Positions 1 through 6,095 of a stretch of DNA of 6,141 nt are shown here, piece by piece. The stretch lies in contig JBEKCP010000382.1 of the NCBI GenBank assembly GCA_050014815.1, positions 1 to 6,141 of the forward strand, written 5' to 3'. Origin of the DNA: JBEKCP01 sp050014815. GTDB taxonomy: Bacteria; Planctomycetota; Planctomycetia; Pirellulales; Thermoguttaceae. The stretch's first letter is position 1. Every line of letters begins with the position of its first letter. Both the position numbers and the translations under genes were made by a program. Below the pieces are notes generated by a model, which searched no databases, was not told the DNA's origin, and saw nothing but the letters and a program-made list of their open reading frames with translations.

Positions 1-1802
1 CGTACTGCCTGTTGTTGGGCTGCCTGCTCACGCTGACCTCGCAGGTCGTCCCGCGGCGGCAGGACGCCGCCGGGATCGGCCAGGTCTACTTTCTCGACAA
101 CCTCGGCTCCGTGCTCGGCGGAGTGCTGATGAGCTTCGTGCTGGTTCACTTCCTGAGCCATTTCGGCATCCTCTACGTTGCGGCCGTATTGAACCTGGCG
201 GCGGCGGGCACGGTCGCGGCCATGGCGCGAGCTTTCAAGATGCTGGTCGCCGTGGCGGTGGCGGCCGCCGCGGGAATCGGCATCGCCGCAACCTGCGACC
301 TCGACGCCCTCACCACCGCGATCCGCTACCCCGGCCAGCAAGTCGTCTATCGAGGCAACTCGCCCTACGGCAGCCTGGTGGTCACTAAGGCGGCCGGGCA
401 GTATCAGTTCCTCGAAAACGGCGTCGAGCTGTTCTCGACCGAGAACGTCGAGCGGGTCGAAGAGACCGTCCACTACGCCATGGCCCAACGCCCGCACGCC
501 CGCCGGGTCCTGCTGGTCTCCGGCGGCATCTCGGGCACCGCCCGGGAAATCCTCAAGTACCCGGTTCGTGCGGTTGACGACGTGGAGTTGGACCCGACCG
601 TGATCGAAGTCGCCCGCCGCTTGCTCCCCGAGCGGCTCGACGACCCGCGGATCAGCGTCTTCCCCACCGACGGCCGGCTGCACGTGAAACGGTCCCGGGG
701 GCAATACGACGTCGTGATCCTCGACGTGCCGGAACCTTCGACCTCCCAGATCAACCGTTTCTACACGCGGGAGTTCTTCGCGGAGGTCCGCCGGGCGATG
801 ACGCCGGGGGGCGTCGTCTCCCTTGCGCTCGGGCAGGAGTACGACGGCTACCTGAGCCCCGAGACGGCCCGCGTGCTGGCCACCCTCCATCAAACGCTTC
901 GAGCGGTCTACGCCAACGTGCTGGTGATCCCGGGGCAAAGGATCTTCCTGCTGGCCTCCGACGGGGAGCTAACCGGCGACGTGGCGGGGCGACTCCAGAC
1001 CGCCGGCATTCCCACCCGCTGGCTCACCCGCCCGTATCTGGCCGCCATGCTGACGCCGAGCCGAACGGCCGACATCGAGCGGGTGTTCTCCGAGGGGGCT
1101 CCGGTGAACCGCGACTTCAGCCCGATCCTCTACTACTATCACCTCCGCTACTGGATGAGCCAGTTTCGGGTCCGCTTCGGGCTGCTCGAAGCGGCCCTGT
1201 TGCTCCTGCTGGGCGTCTACCTCGTGCGATTGCGGCCCCTTTCGATGGCGGTCTTCACCACCGGGTTTGCCGCCTCGGCCCTCGAAGTGGTGCTCCTGGT
1301 GGGATTCCAGATCCTCTACGGCAGCGTCTATCGCCAGGTGGGGCTCATCGTGGCCATGTTCATGCTGGGACTGGGACTCGGATCGCTCGGCATGACGAGG
1401 GCGCTCGTGCGGCGCGGCCGGCCCGCACTGGCCTGGCTCCTGGCCGCCTTGGGCCTTTACGCCGCCTGCCTTCCGGCGGCACTCGTGGGGCTGGGCCGGC
1501 TGGGCGCCGATATGGCCCCCGTCGCTTCGCAGGTCGCCGTTCCGCTCCTGGCCCTGCTGCTGGGCGTCCTGGTGGGCATGGTCTTTCCCCTGGCGGCGAA
1601 ACTCGACTTCCAGCCCGACGGCGTCAACCGCGTCCTGACAACCGCCTCCCGACTCTACACGGCCGACTACGTCGGGGCGGCCCTGGGGGCCCTGCTGGTC
1701 AGCACCCTCCTGATCCCACTGCTCGGGGTGACCACGGTCTGTCTCCTGACAGCCGGTCTGGCCATTTGGAACGCCGGCCTCCTGGTGGTAACATCGAAAT
1801 AG
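1..1802 (+). CDS. Membrane-embedded spermidine synthase-like protein, partial (5' end outside window)
   Basis: The reading frame is open from the left edge, and its first residues already lie inside a membrane helix. The TTG at position 12 is therefore unlikely to be the start, and the gene is cut by the window. Order seen: an end-of-membrane-domain motif (GQVYFLDNLGSVLGG, about nt 78-122), more helices to about nt 300, then a soluble spermidine synthase-like domain (about nt 330-1000), then about seven hydrophobic helices to the C-terminus. The soluble domain has SPYGSLVV, a SAM-type loop GGISGTARE (from nt 522), VELDP (acidic residue, nt 585-596) and LDVPEPST, with the likely catalytic Asp at nt 723-725. 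The motif ALEVVLLVGFQILYG in the second membrane block is typical of fused membrane spermidine synthases. Such proteins are predicted to transfer aminopropyl groups from decarboxylated SAM, but the substrate of this branch is not established. It ends TAG, three bases before the next gene, suggesting translational coupling. Family confidence is high; exact reaction low. Confidence 0.85.
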   Translation, partial: YCLLLGCLLTLTSQVVPRRQDAAGIGQVYFLDNLGSVLGGVLMSFVLVHFLSHFGILYVAAVLNLAAAGTVAAMARAFKMLVAVAVAAAAGIGIAATCDLDALTTAIRYPGQQVVYRGNSPYGSLVVTKAAGQYQFLENGVELFSTENVERVEETVHYAMAQRPHARRVLLVSGGISGTAREILKYPVRAVDDVELDPTVIEVARRLLPERLDDPRISVFPTDGRLHVKRSRGQYDVVILDVPEPSTSQINRFYTREFFAEVRRAMTPGGVVSLALGQEYDGYLSPETARVLATLHQTLRAVYANVLVIPGQRIFLLASDGELTGDVAGRLQTAGIPTRWLTRPYLAAMLTPSRTADIERVFSEGAPVNRDFSPILYYYHLRYWMSQFRVRFGLLEAALLLLLGVYLVRLRPLSMAVFTTGFAASALEVVLLVGFQILYGSVYRQVGLIVAMFMLGLGLGSLGMTRALVRRGRPALAWLLAALGLYAACLPAALVGLGRLGADMAPVASQVAVPLLALLLGVLVGMVFPLAAKLDFQPDGVNRVLTTASRLYTADYVGAALGALLVSTLLIPLLGVTTVCLLTAGLAIWNAGLLVVTSK

Positions 1803-1805
1803 GCC

Positions 1806-2075
1806 ATGGCAAGACGCAACACTCATTACTACCTCGTCAAGATCGCCCGCCTGAGTGGTTGGCTATTATTGCCACTTATGGTACTATATATACTTACGGG
1901 CTTTGCCCTGTGCGGGATGCTCGGCTTCGACGATCTCATCGACTATCAACAGGCTCTCTGGATTCATAGGATCTTCGATTGGCCGCTGGTGGCCGCTTTT
2001 CTGGTTCACAGCTCGATCACCACGTACTTCGCCCTGAGGAGGTGGGGATGGATCAAGAACCGCGATTGCCGATGA
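1806..2075 (+). CDS. Small two-helix membrane protein, possible b-type haem binder
   Basis: This 89-residue protein has a basic N-terminus, a first hydrophobic helix at about residues 17-38, a short loop (GFDDLIDYQQA) and a second helix at about 51-76, and ends with a basic tail (RRWGWIKNRD). His54 and His68 lie in or at the edge of helix 2, 14 positions apart. That is the spacing of the paired haem ligands in helices of cytochrome b proteins, and the IHR...VHS pattern recalls DUF4405 or succinate dehydrogenase-type anchors. The family assignment is inference; I do not recognise a named gene. ATG 1806 is three bases after the preceding stop, with no strong ribosome binding site, so translation is probably coupled. 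The 3' end overlaps the radical SAM gene by 28 bases. Codons for helix 1 are A/T-rich and unlike the neighbours (TTA, CTT, GTA, CTA, ATA). With two helices it would need to dimerise or pair with a partner to hold haem. Confidence 0.8.
   Translation: MARRNTHYYLVKIARLSGWLLLPLMVLYILTGFALCGMLGFDDLIDYQQALWIHRIFDWPLVAAFLVHSSITTYFALRRWGWIKNRDCR
1859..1887 (+). promoter_or_regulatory. Possible internal sigma70-like promoter within the small membrane gene
   Basis: TTGGCT (1859-1864) and TACTAT (1882-1887) are separated by 17 bases inside an A/T-rich island (about 1858-1895). It stands out strongly from the GC-rich surroundings. If used, it would start transcription about 150 bases before the radical SAM gene. 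The same A/T richness may simply come from Ile, Leu and Tyr codons of the first membrane helix, so confidence is low. Confidence 0.2.
2036..2043 (+). promoter_or_regulatory. Strong ribosome binding site of the radical SAM gene
   Basis: GAGGAGGT is a near-perfect anti-Shine-Dalgarno match, with its GGAGG core five bases before ATG 2048. It decides the start. The upstream TTG at 1979 in the same frame has no such site and lies deep inside the preceding gene. The ATG at 2072, which overlaps the preceding TGA as ATGA, has only a weak purine stretch before it. Confidence 0.8.
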
Positions 2076-3370
2076 ACGGATTGGCCTCGGCCGACCGGTC
2101 CCGGCGCGATCCGGCGGGGTTCTCGCGGCGCCGGCTGCTGAAGTGTGGCGCGGCCGGATTGGCCTCGGCCGGCTGCTGCGGGGCCCTGGCCTGGTACTTC
2201 TCCACCCGTGCCCGCGCGGCCACGGCCGCCGAGGTCTTCCGGGGCGACGCCCCCACCGGCCAACTGTGGGAACTCTGGCAGAAGCGGGGCTGGGTCCGCG
2301 AGGCGCGGCATTACCTGAAGCTCGGCCGGAACGTCCAGTGCAAGCTCTGCCCCAACGAGTGCCTCCTGGCGCCCGAAGACCGGAGCCGCTGCCGCGACCG
2401 CGTCAACAAGGAGGGCACCCTCTACACGCTGGCGTACGGCAATCCCACCATGCCCCAGGCCGATCCGGTCGAAAAGAAGCCGCTCTACCACTTCCTGCCG
2501 GGCAGCTATTCCTGGTCGTTCGCCACGGCCGGGTGCGGCTTCCGCTGCCTGAATTGCCAGAACTGGTCGCTCTCCCAGCGGAGACCCGAGGAGTTGAAGG
2601 ACCCGCGCGGCGACCCCGTCGAGCCCGACGCCCGCCACCTCCAGTTCCTCACGGCCGACGACCTGAACCGCATGAGCATCTTCCCCGGCGCCATGGTCGC
2701 CATGGCCGAGTACTTCGACTGCCGCTCGATCGCCTACACCTACTCGGAGCCGACCGTCTGGTTCGAATACATGCTGGAGACGGCCAAGGCGGCCCGGGCG
2801 AAGAAGCTCCGGAACATCTGGGTCACTTGCGGCTACATCCAGCAGGAGCCGCTGGCCGAGCTGTGCCAGTACCTCGACGCCGCGCACGTCGACCTGAAAG
2901 GGTTCAGCGACGAGACCTACGGCAAATTGAACTCGGGGAAGCTCGCCCCCATCCTCGCCACGCTCAAGCGGCTCCGCCGCGAGGGCGTGTGGTTCGAGGT
3001 CATCAACCTGGTGGTCCCGACCTACACCGACGACCTGGCGACCATCCGCCAGATGTGCCGCTGGCTGGTGGACAATCTCGGGCCGGACTGCCCGCTGCAC
3101 TTCTCCCGCTTCCACCCGGAGCACAAGCTGACCCAGCTCCAGCCGACGCCGAAGGGGGTGCTCTCGGACGCCCGAGCGGTCGCCCGGGAGGAAGGGCTCC
3201 GCTACGTCTACGTCGGCAACTGTTGCGACGTGGCCGATGCGGGGACGACGTTCTGTCCGGGCTGCGGCCGGGTGGTGATCGAGCGGACCGGCTTCAGCGT
3301 CACTGCGATGCACCTGGCCGCCGGCAAGTGCGACTCCTGCCGGACGCCAATCGCCGGCGTGTGGACGTGA
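2048..3370 (+). CDS. amrS: AmmeMemoRadiSam system radical SAM enzyme with twin-arginine leader
   Basis: This 440-residue protein belongs to the AmrS-type radical SAM family (COG1180-like), whose reaction is not known to me. Features: a twin-arginine motif SRRRLLK (26-32), a hydrophobic stretch (33-50) and an ARA-A cleavage-like site near 54-58. A Cys set C98, C101, C105, C115 (CKLCPNEC...C) is followed by EKKPLYHFLPGS (142-153). The radical SAM cluster motif is C163-x3-C167-x2-C170 (CGFRCLNC). Family blocks follow: SIAYTYSEPT (227-236), DLKGFSDE (282-289) and PLHFSRFHPEHKLT (349-362). The C-terminal zinc-ribbon knuckles are C403/C406 and C428/C431, ending in the usual PGVW-like IAGVW. Family members are usually about 330-350 residues; the excess is mostly the N-terminal leader plus an insertion near 175-215. 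ATG 2048 is chosen for its strong ribosome binding site. It overlaps the upstream gene, implying one operon. The AMMECR1 and MEMO partners are absent here. Family assignment is strong; export is predicted from sequence only. A lipoprotein anchor at C43/C44 is an alternative, but the lipobox is poor. Confidence 0.93.
   Translation: MDQEPRLPMNGLASADRSRRDPAGFSRRRLLKCGAAGLASAGCCGALAWYFSTRARAATAAEVFRGDAPTGQLWELWQKRGWVREARHYLKLGRNVQCKLCPNECLLAPEDRSRCRDRVNKEGTLYTLAYGNPTMPQADPVEKKPLYHFLPGSYSWSFATAGCGFRCLNCQNWSLSQRRPEELKDPRGDPVEPDARHLQFLTADDLNRMSIFPGAMVAMAEYFDCRSIAYTYSEPTVWFEYMLETAKAARAKKLRNIWVTCGYIQQEPLAELCQYLDAAHVDLKGFSDETYGKLNSGKLAPILATLKRLRREGVWFEVINLVVPTYTDDLATIRQMCRWLVDNLGPDCPLHFSRFHPEHKLTQLQPTPKGVLSDARAVAREEGLRYVYVGNCCDVADAGTTFCPGCGRVVIERTGFSVTAMHLAAGKCDSCRTPIAGVWT
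2077..2171 (+). repeat. 17-bp in-frame direct repeat flanking the twin-arginine motif
   Basis: CGGATTGGCCTCGGCCG occurs at 2077-2093 and again at 2155-2171, 78 bases (26 codons) apart and in the same reading frame. Both copies encode GLASA (residues 11-15 and 37-41). The segment between them holds the SRRRLLK twin-arginine motif. Both copies match exactly over 17 bases and mismatch on each side. Confidence 0.85.
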
Positions 3371-3377
3371 GGAGGAA

Positions 3378-3412
3378 GGGATTAGGGATTAGGGATTAGG
3401 GATTAGGGATTA
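3378..3412 (+). repeat. Five perfect tandem copies of GGGATTA
   Basis: The heptamer GGGATTA is repeated five times without error in the 104-base gap between the converging radical SAM gene and the secreted beta-sandwich gene, starting eight bases after the TGA of the former. Five G3 tracts separated by four-base loops fit the standard G-quadruplex pattern on the plus strand, and so in the 3' end of the radical SAM transcript. The array resembles the short heptamer repeats known from some bacterial genomes. It may act in transcript ending or be a neutral expandable repeat. The rest of 3371-3474 shows only weak GC-rich hairpins and no gene. Confidence 0.95.
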
Positions 3413-3474
3413 CGGCACTGCCTCGATGAAACCGCGGCGAACTCCCGTTTGCGGCTTCGCCCGGCTGCCGCCGG

Positions 3475-5928
3475 TTACCGCGGCGGCCCTTCGGCGGGCG
3501 GCGGGGGGACCGACCCGGACGGCTCGGGTGTCTGCGGCGCCAATGGCGGCCGGCGGTCGGCCGTCCGCAGCGCGTCGCCGCTGGGCGGGACACTCGGGGC
3601 CCCACGGGCCGCCTGTTGGACGGCCGGCCCGTCCTGGTAAAAGTGCGTCGTCTCTTCCTGCACCAACCGCGTCCCCAGCGCGTTGCAGTGGACCTCGGCG
3701 CGGAAGACGTGGTTGCCCGCCGTTTGGGCATGCGCCACGACCTTCAGCACCAGCTCGCTGCCGGGGCTCAACGAGGGGATGGGGCTGAAAACGACCTGCC
3801 CCGGGCTGACGCGGTTCGGATGCCCTTCGGCCGACGTCGGTTCGACGCCGCTGGAGAAATAGGCCACGACCTCGACGTTCTCGGCCGTCTTCGTCCCGCG
3901 ATTGCGGACGTGCAGCTCATAGGTGGTTTCCTCGCTCAGCGGGACCGGCCCGTCCGCGTCCTTCAACTCCAGCCGCAGGTCGGCCATGGCCTGGACCTGG
4001 GTCGTGGTTTCGGCGGCCGCGGTGAGCTCGTCGTCGGCCGTGGAAGCCGCCTCCAGCCGCGCGGGGCCGGACCGTGCCAGCGCACACCGCAGCAGGACCG
4101 CCTGTTGCCCGCCCGGCTCGAGCCGATCGAAGGTCCACTGGACCTTGCCGCCGTTGGACGGGACCTGGGCGCCGTCGGAGCCCGAAAGGTATTTCACCCC
4201 CACCGGCAGGTCGACGGCCAGGCGGATGTTCTTGGCCACGGCGTCGCCCGGGTTGCGGAGCCGGATCTTGTAGGTGGCGGTGGTGCCGACGTACTGCACG
4301 GCGGGCCCGTCGAGCTCGACCGCGAGGCCCCCGCGGTGGACCACTACCCGCTCGGACAGCTCGGCCCGGGCACTGCCGTCCCCCTTGGCCTGGACCTGGA
4401 TAAGGAGATTGCCCGGCTGGCGGGCGGTCAACTCGACTTCCATGGTCCGGTGCTCGCCGGCGGCCAGCGTGCCGAGCTTGTGCGAGATCGGCTGCGTTTG
4501 GCCGGTGGTGACCGGCATGAGGGTGAGCGTGACGTTTTCGGCGGGTCCATTGCCGGTGTTGGCCAGTTTCAGCTTGTACACTTCCCGCTTGTTGAAGAAG
4601 ACCTCGCGCGGCCCGTCGAGGCCCATCACGAGTTTCGGCTCCTGGACCTCGATGGTCGCCTGGGTGGAAGCGGGCCTGTAGTCCTTGCGGACCGCCAACT
4701 CGAAGGGCCGGCTCTCCCGCGGAACGATCTTCAAGACGAGTTTCTCGCCGGCCTTCGGTTCGAGATGCCCGACGAGCCATTGCAACGGATCGGTGCGGCC
4801 TTGCGGCGCCCCACGGGCTTCGCCGACGCTGGAGGTCGCGTTGACGACGTCCGCCCACGGAGGCAGGGTCACGTAGACCGTGACGTCGTCGGCCGCTATC
4901 TCGCCCGAGTTCTGGATCGTCACCTCGTACGCCGCCTCCTTGCCCACGACGATCCGCCGCGGTCCTGCCGTCTCGACGGCGAGGATCGGGCTTTTTTGCG
5001 CAAACAACACGCCCGAATCGTCGCCGTGGGGCGGGGCGGTTCTCGCCGCGGCAGACAATCTCGCCCCCACCGCCGCGGACGGCTTCTCGGATCCCGACTC
5101 GTCGGGCGGCCTGGCGCCGGCGGGCGGCCTTTGCTCGGCCGGCGAAGAGACCGGCTGCTCCTGCGGCTGCGGCAGCGGGCCGCCGGACGCAACCCCCGCC
5201 GGCGCACGCGGCGCCGCGAGCGTGGGCATCGGGCCGGCCGGCTCGCTGTTTGCCGATCGGCCGACGGTTGCCGTCCGATCGGCCTGCCGCACGATGGGCG
5301 GGTCTGACGCGCCGCCGGCGGACGTGGCCGCGCTACTGGGCACGTCCTCAAACGGCGAACGCCGGAAACTCTTCATCCGCTCGTGCAGTGGCGCCGTGGG
5401 CGACGCCGAACCGCCGGTGATCGCCGAATCCCCGCCCGATGATACGGCTGCTCCCGTGGATGGTTGCGGGCTGGAGGACGCGGGTTGGCTCGCCGCCTTG
5501 GCGTCCCATTGGAAACTGTAATCGGCCGTGGCGGTGGCGCGGTCCGTCGAAGCGGGACTGACGGTCGGGCTGTTTCGGCGAGCCGGCGTGGGCGAAGGGA
5601 CAGCTTGCGCGGCAAAACCGGTCGGCGGCTCGTCCGGCACGTCCGACATCTTCGCCGAGGGGGCCGGGGGAATGCTGTTCGCCAGGGGCTGTGCCGCCTG
5701 AGGCGCCGGGCGAACGTAGCCCGACGAATTGTCGCCATACCGCTGTACATTGGGCGTTGGGGGCGGGCGCCGGTTCTCCTGCTCGATGGGTTCTCCGAAC
5801 AACGAACGGAAAAAACCGCCAAACGGCTGGAACGGTTGAGCTTCCGAGCCATTCTGGGCCTGGACCGCCGATGCGGCCGCCCATAAGGCGATAGCCAAGA
5901 TCCCGGTGGCCAGTTTCCTCTTGAGCAT
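3475..5928 (-). CDS. Large secreted protein with four DUF11/CARDB-like beta-sandwich domains
   Basis: This 817-residue protein begins with a clear Sec signal peptide (MLKRK, hydrophobic core 8-22, AVQA|Q cleavage near 24/25). Next comes a conserved-looking F/P segment (QPFQPFGGFFRSLFGEP, 31-47), then a low-complexity Pro/Ala/Ser spacer (about 52-312) that is probably disordered. Four related domains follow at about 314-428, 430-530, 533-645 and 648-764. Each has the pattern G-x-A/T-Y-x-L/V-x-N-x-G followed by A-x-N/D-V/I, as in DUF11 or CARDB folds: NSGEIAADDV, NTGNGPAENV, NPGDAVAKNI, NRGTKTAENV. A Pro-rich tail (about 770-817) ends the protein. No membrane anchor, sorting signal or enzyme motif is visible, and only two cysteines (C615, C748) are present. 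A role as a cell-envelope or surface structural or binding protein is inferred; such multi-domain proteins are frequent in Planctomycetota. ATG 5928 has a good ribosome binding site and places the signal peptide at the very start. It converges with the radical SAM gene and stands alone in the window. Confidence 0.92.
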   Translation of the reverse strand: MLKRKLATGILAIALWAAASAVQAQNGSEAQPFQPFGGFFRSLFGEPIEQENRRPPPTPNVQRYGDNSSGYVRPAPQAAQPLANSIPPAPSAKMSDVPDEPPTGFAAQAVPSPTPARRNSPTVSPASTDRATATADYSFQWDAKAASQPASSSPQPSTGAAVSSGGDSAITGGSASPTAPLHERMKSFRRSPFEDVPSSAATSAGGASDPPIVRQADRTATVGRSANSEPAGPMPTLAAPRAPAGVASGGPLPQPQEQPVSSPAEQRPPAGARPPDESGSEKPSAAVGARLSAAARTAPPHGDDSGVLFAQKSPILAVETAGPRRIVVGKEAAYEVTIQNSGEIAADDVTVYVTLPPWADVVNATSSVGEARGAPQGRTDPLQWLVGHLEPKAGEKLVLKIVPRESRPFELAVRKDYRPASTQATIEVQEPKLVMGLDGPREVFFNKREVYKLKLANTGNGPAENVTLTLMPVTTGQTQPISHKLGTLAAGEHRTMEVELTARQPGNLLIQVQAKGDGSARAELSERVVVHRGGLAVELDGPAVQYVGTTATYKIRLRNPGDAVAKNIRLAVDLPVGVKYLSGSDGAQVPSNGGKVQWTFDRLEPGGQQAVLLRCALARSGPARLEAASTADDELTAAAETTTQVQAMADLRLELKDADGPVPLSEETTYELHVRNRGTKTAENVEVVAYFSSGVEPTSAEGHPNRVSPGQVVFSPIPSLSPGSELVLKVVAHAQTAGNHVFRAEVHCNALGTRLVQEETTHFYQDGPAVQQAARGAPSVPPSGDALRTADRRPPLAPQTPEPSGSVPPPPAEGPPR

Positions 5929-5933
5929 GGTTG

Positions 5934-5940
5934 CTCCCCC
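5934..5940 (-). promoter_or_regulatory. Ribosome binding site of the secreted beta-sandwich protein gene
   Basis: On the minus strand GGGGGAG precedes ATG 5928 by five bases (CAACC). It supports this start, which also gives a textbook signal peptide. Confidence 0.7.
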
Positions 5941-5943
5941 GCA

Positions 5944-6044
5944 TTTCGGGTGCTTTGTCGAATCTTTCGGGATTCCGAAAGTAGTGTCTCGTCATGCGGT
6001 ATCGGACGGGAGGATTTTCAGGGTTTAGTCAACTTTTCGGGATT
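5944..6044. repeat. Three TTTCGGG boxes upstream of the secreted protein gene
   Basis: TTTCGGG occurs at 5944-5950, 5965-5971 and 6035-6041. The last two extend to the 10-base identity TTTCGGGATT. The first two are 21 bases apart, about two helical turns. They lie between 16 and 113 bases upstream of the start codon at 5928, where a regulator could bind. A TTGACT on the minus strand (6027-6032) is a possible -35 box, but I find no convincing -10 at the right distance. Confidence 0.5.
5964..5981. promoter_or_regulatory. Perfect 7-bp inverted repeat in the leader of the secreted protein gene
   Basis: CTTTCGG (5964-5970), a four-base GATT loop, then CCGAAAG (5975-5981). It lies about 36-53 bases upstream of the start codon. 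It could be an operator for a dimeric regulator or an RNA hairpin in the 5' leader. No U-tract follows on either strand, so it is not a standard terminator. Confidence 0.45.
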
Positions 6045-6095
6045 GCTGGATTGTGCATCTTAGGCAAGTGAGACCTGTGACCGCGGGCCGCACGG

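Noticed and set aside
12..14. TTG at position 12 as true start of the spermidine synthase-like gene
   Set aside because: The frame is open to the left edge and the protein would begin in the middle of a membrane helix, so the gene is cut by the window.
969..1826. Minus-strand open frame (285 codons) opposite the membrane spermidine synthase-like gene
   Set aside because: It is a Gln/His/Gly-rich shadow with no hydrophobic or domain pattern.
1979..2047. Upstream TTG start extending the radical SAM protein by 23 residues
   Set aside because: It lies inside the preceding gene with no ribosome binding site, whereas ATG 2048 has GAGGAGGT at ideal distance and yields a normal Tat leader.
2006..3313. 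Minus-strand open frame (435 codons) opposite the radical SAM gene
   Set aside because: It has no domain or ribosome binding site and biased Arg/Ala/Gly/Val composition. The plus strand carries clear family motifs throughout.
2143..3399. Plus-strand +1 frame (418 codons) over the radical SAM gene
   Set aside because: Its Pro/Arg/Gly-rich composition is typical of a shifted frame of a GC-rich gene, and it has no motif.
3436..3461. GGCGAA/TTCGCC hairpin in the convergent gap as terminator
   Set aside because: It has a six-base stem with a 14-base loop and no T-tract, so it is too weak.
3467..3487. GC-rich hairpin GCCGCC/GGCGGC across the stop codon of the secreted protein gene as terminator
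   Set aside because: The stem is only six bases with a nine-base loop and no T-tract on either side. It is likely a by-product of Pro/Ala codons and high GC.
3616..5307. Long plus-strand open frame (563 codons) antisense to the secreted protein gene
   Set aside because: It is Arg/Gly/Asp-rich low-complexity sequence with no recognisable domain. It is the expected antisense shadow of a GC-rich gene whose minus-strand product has a signal peptide and four domains.
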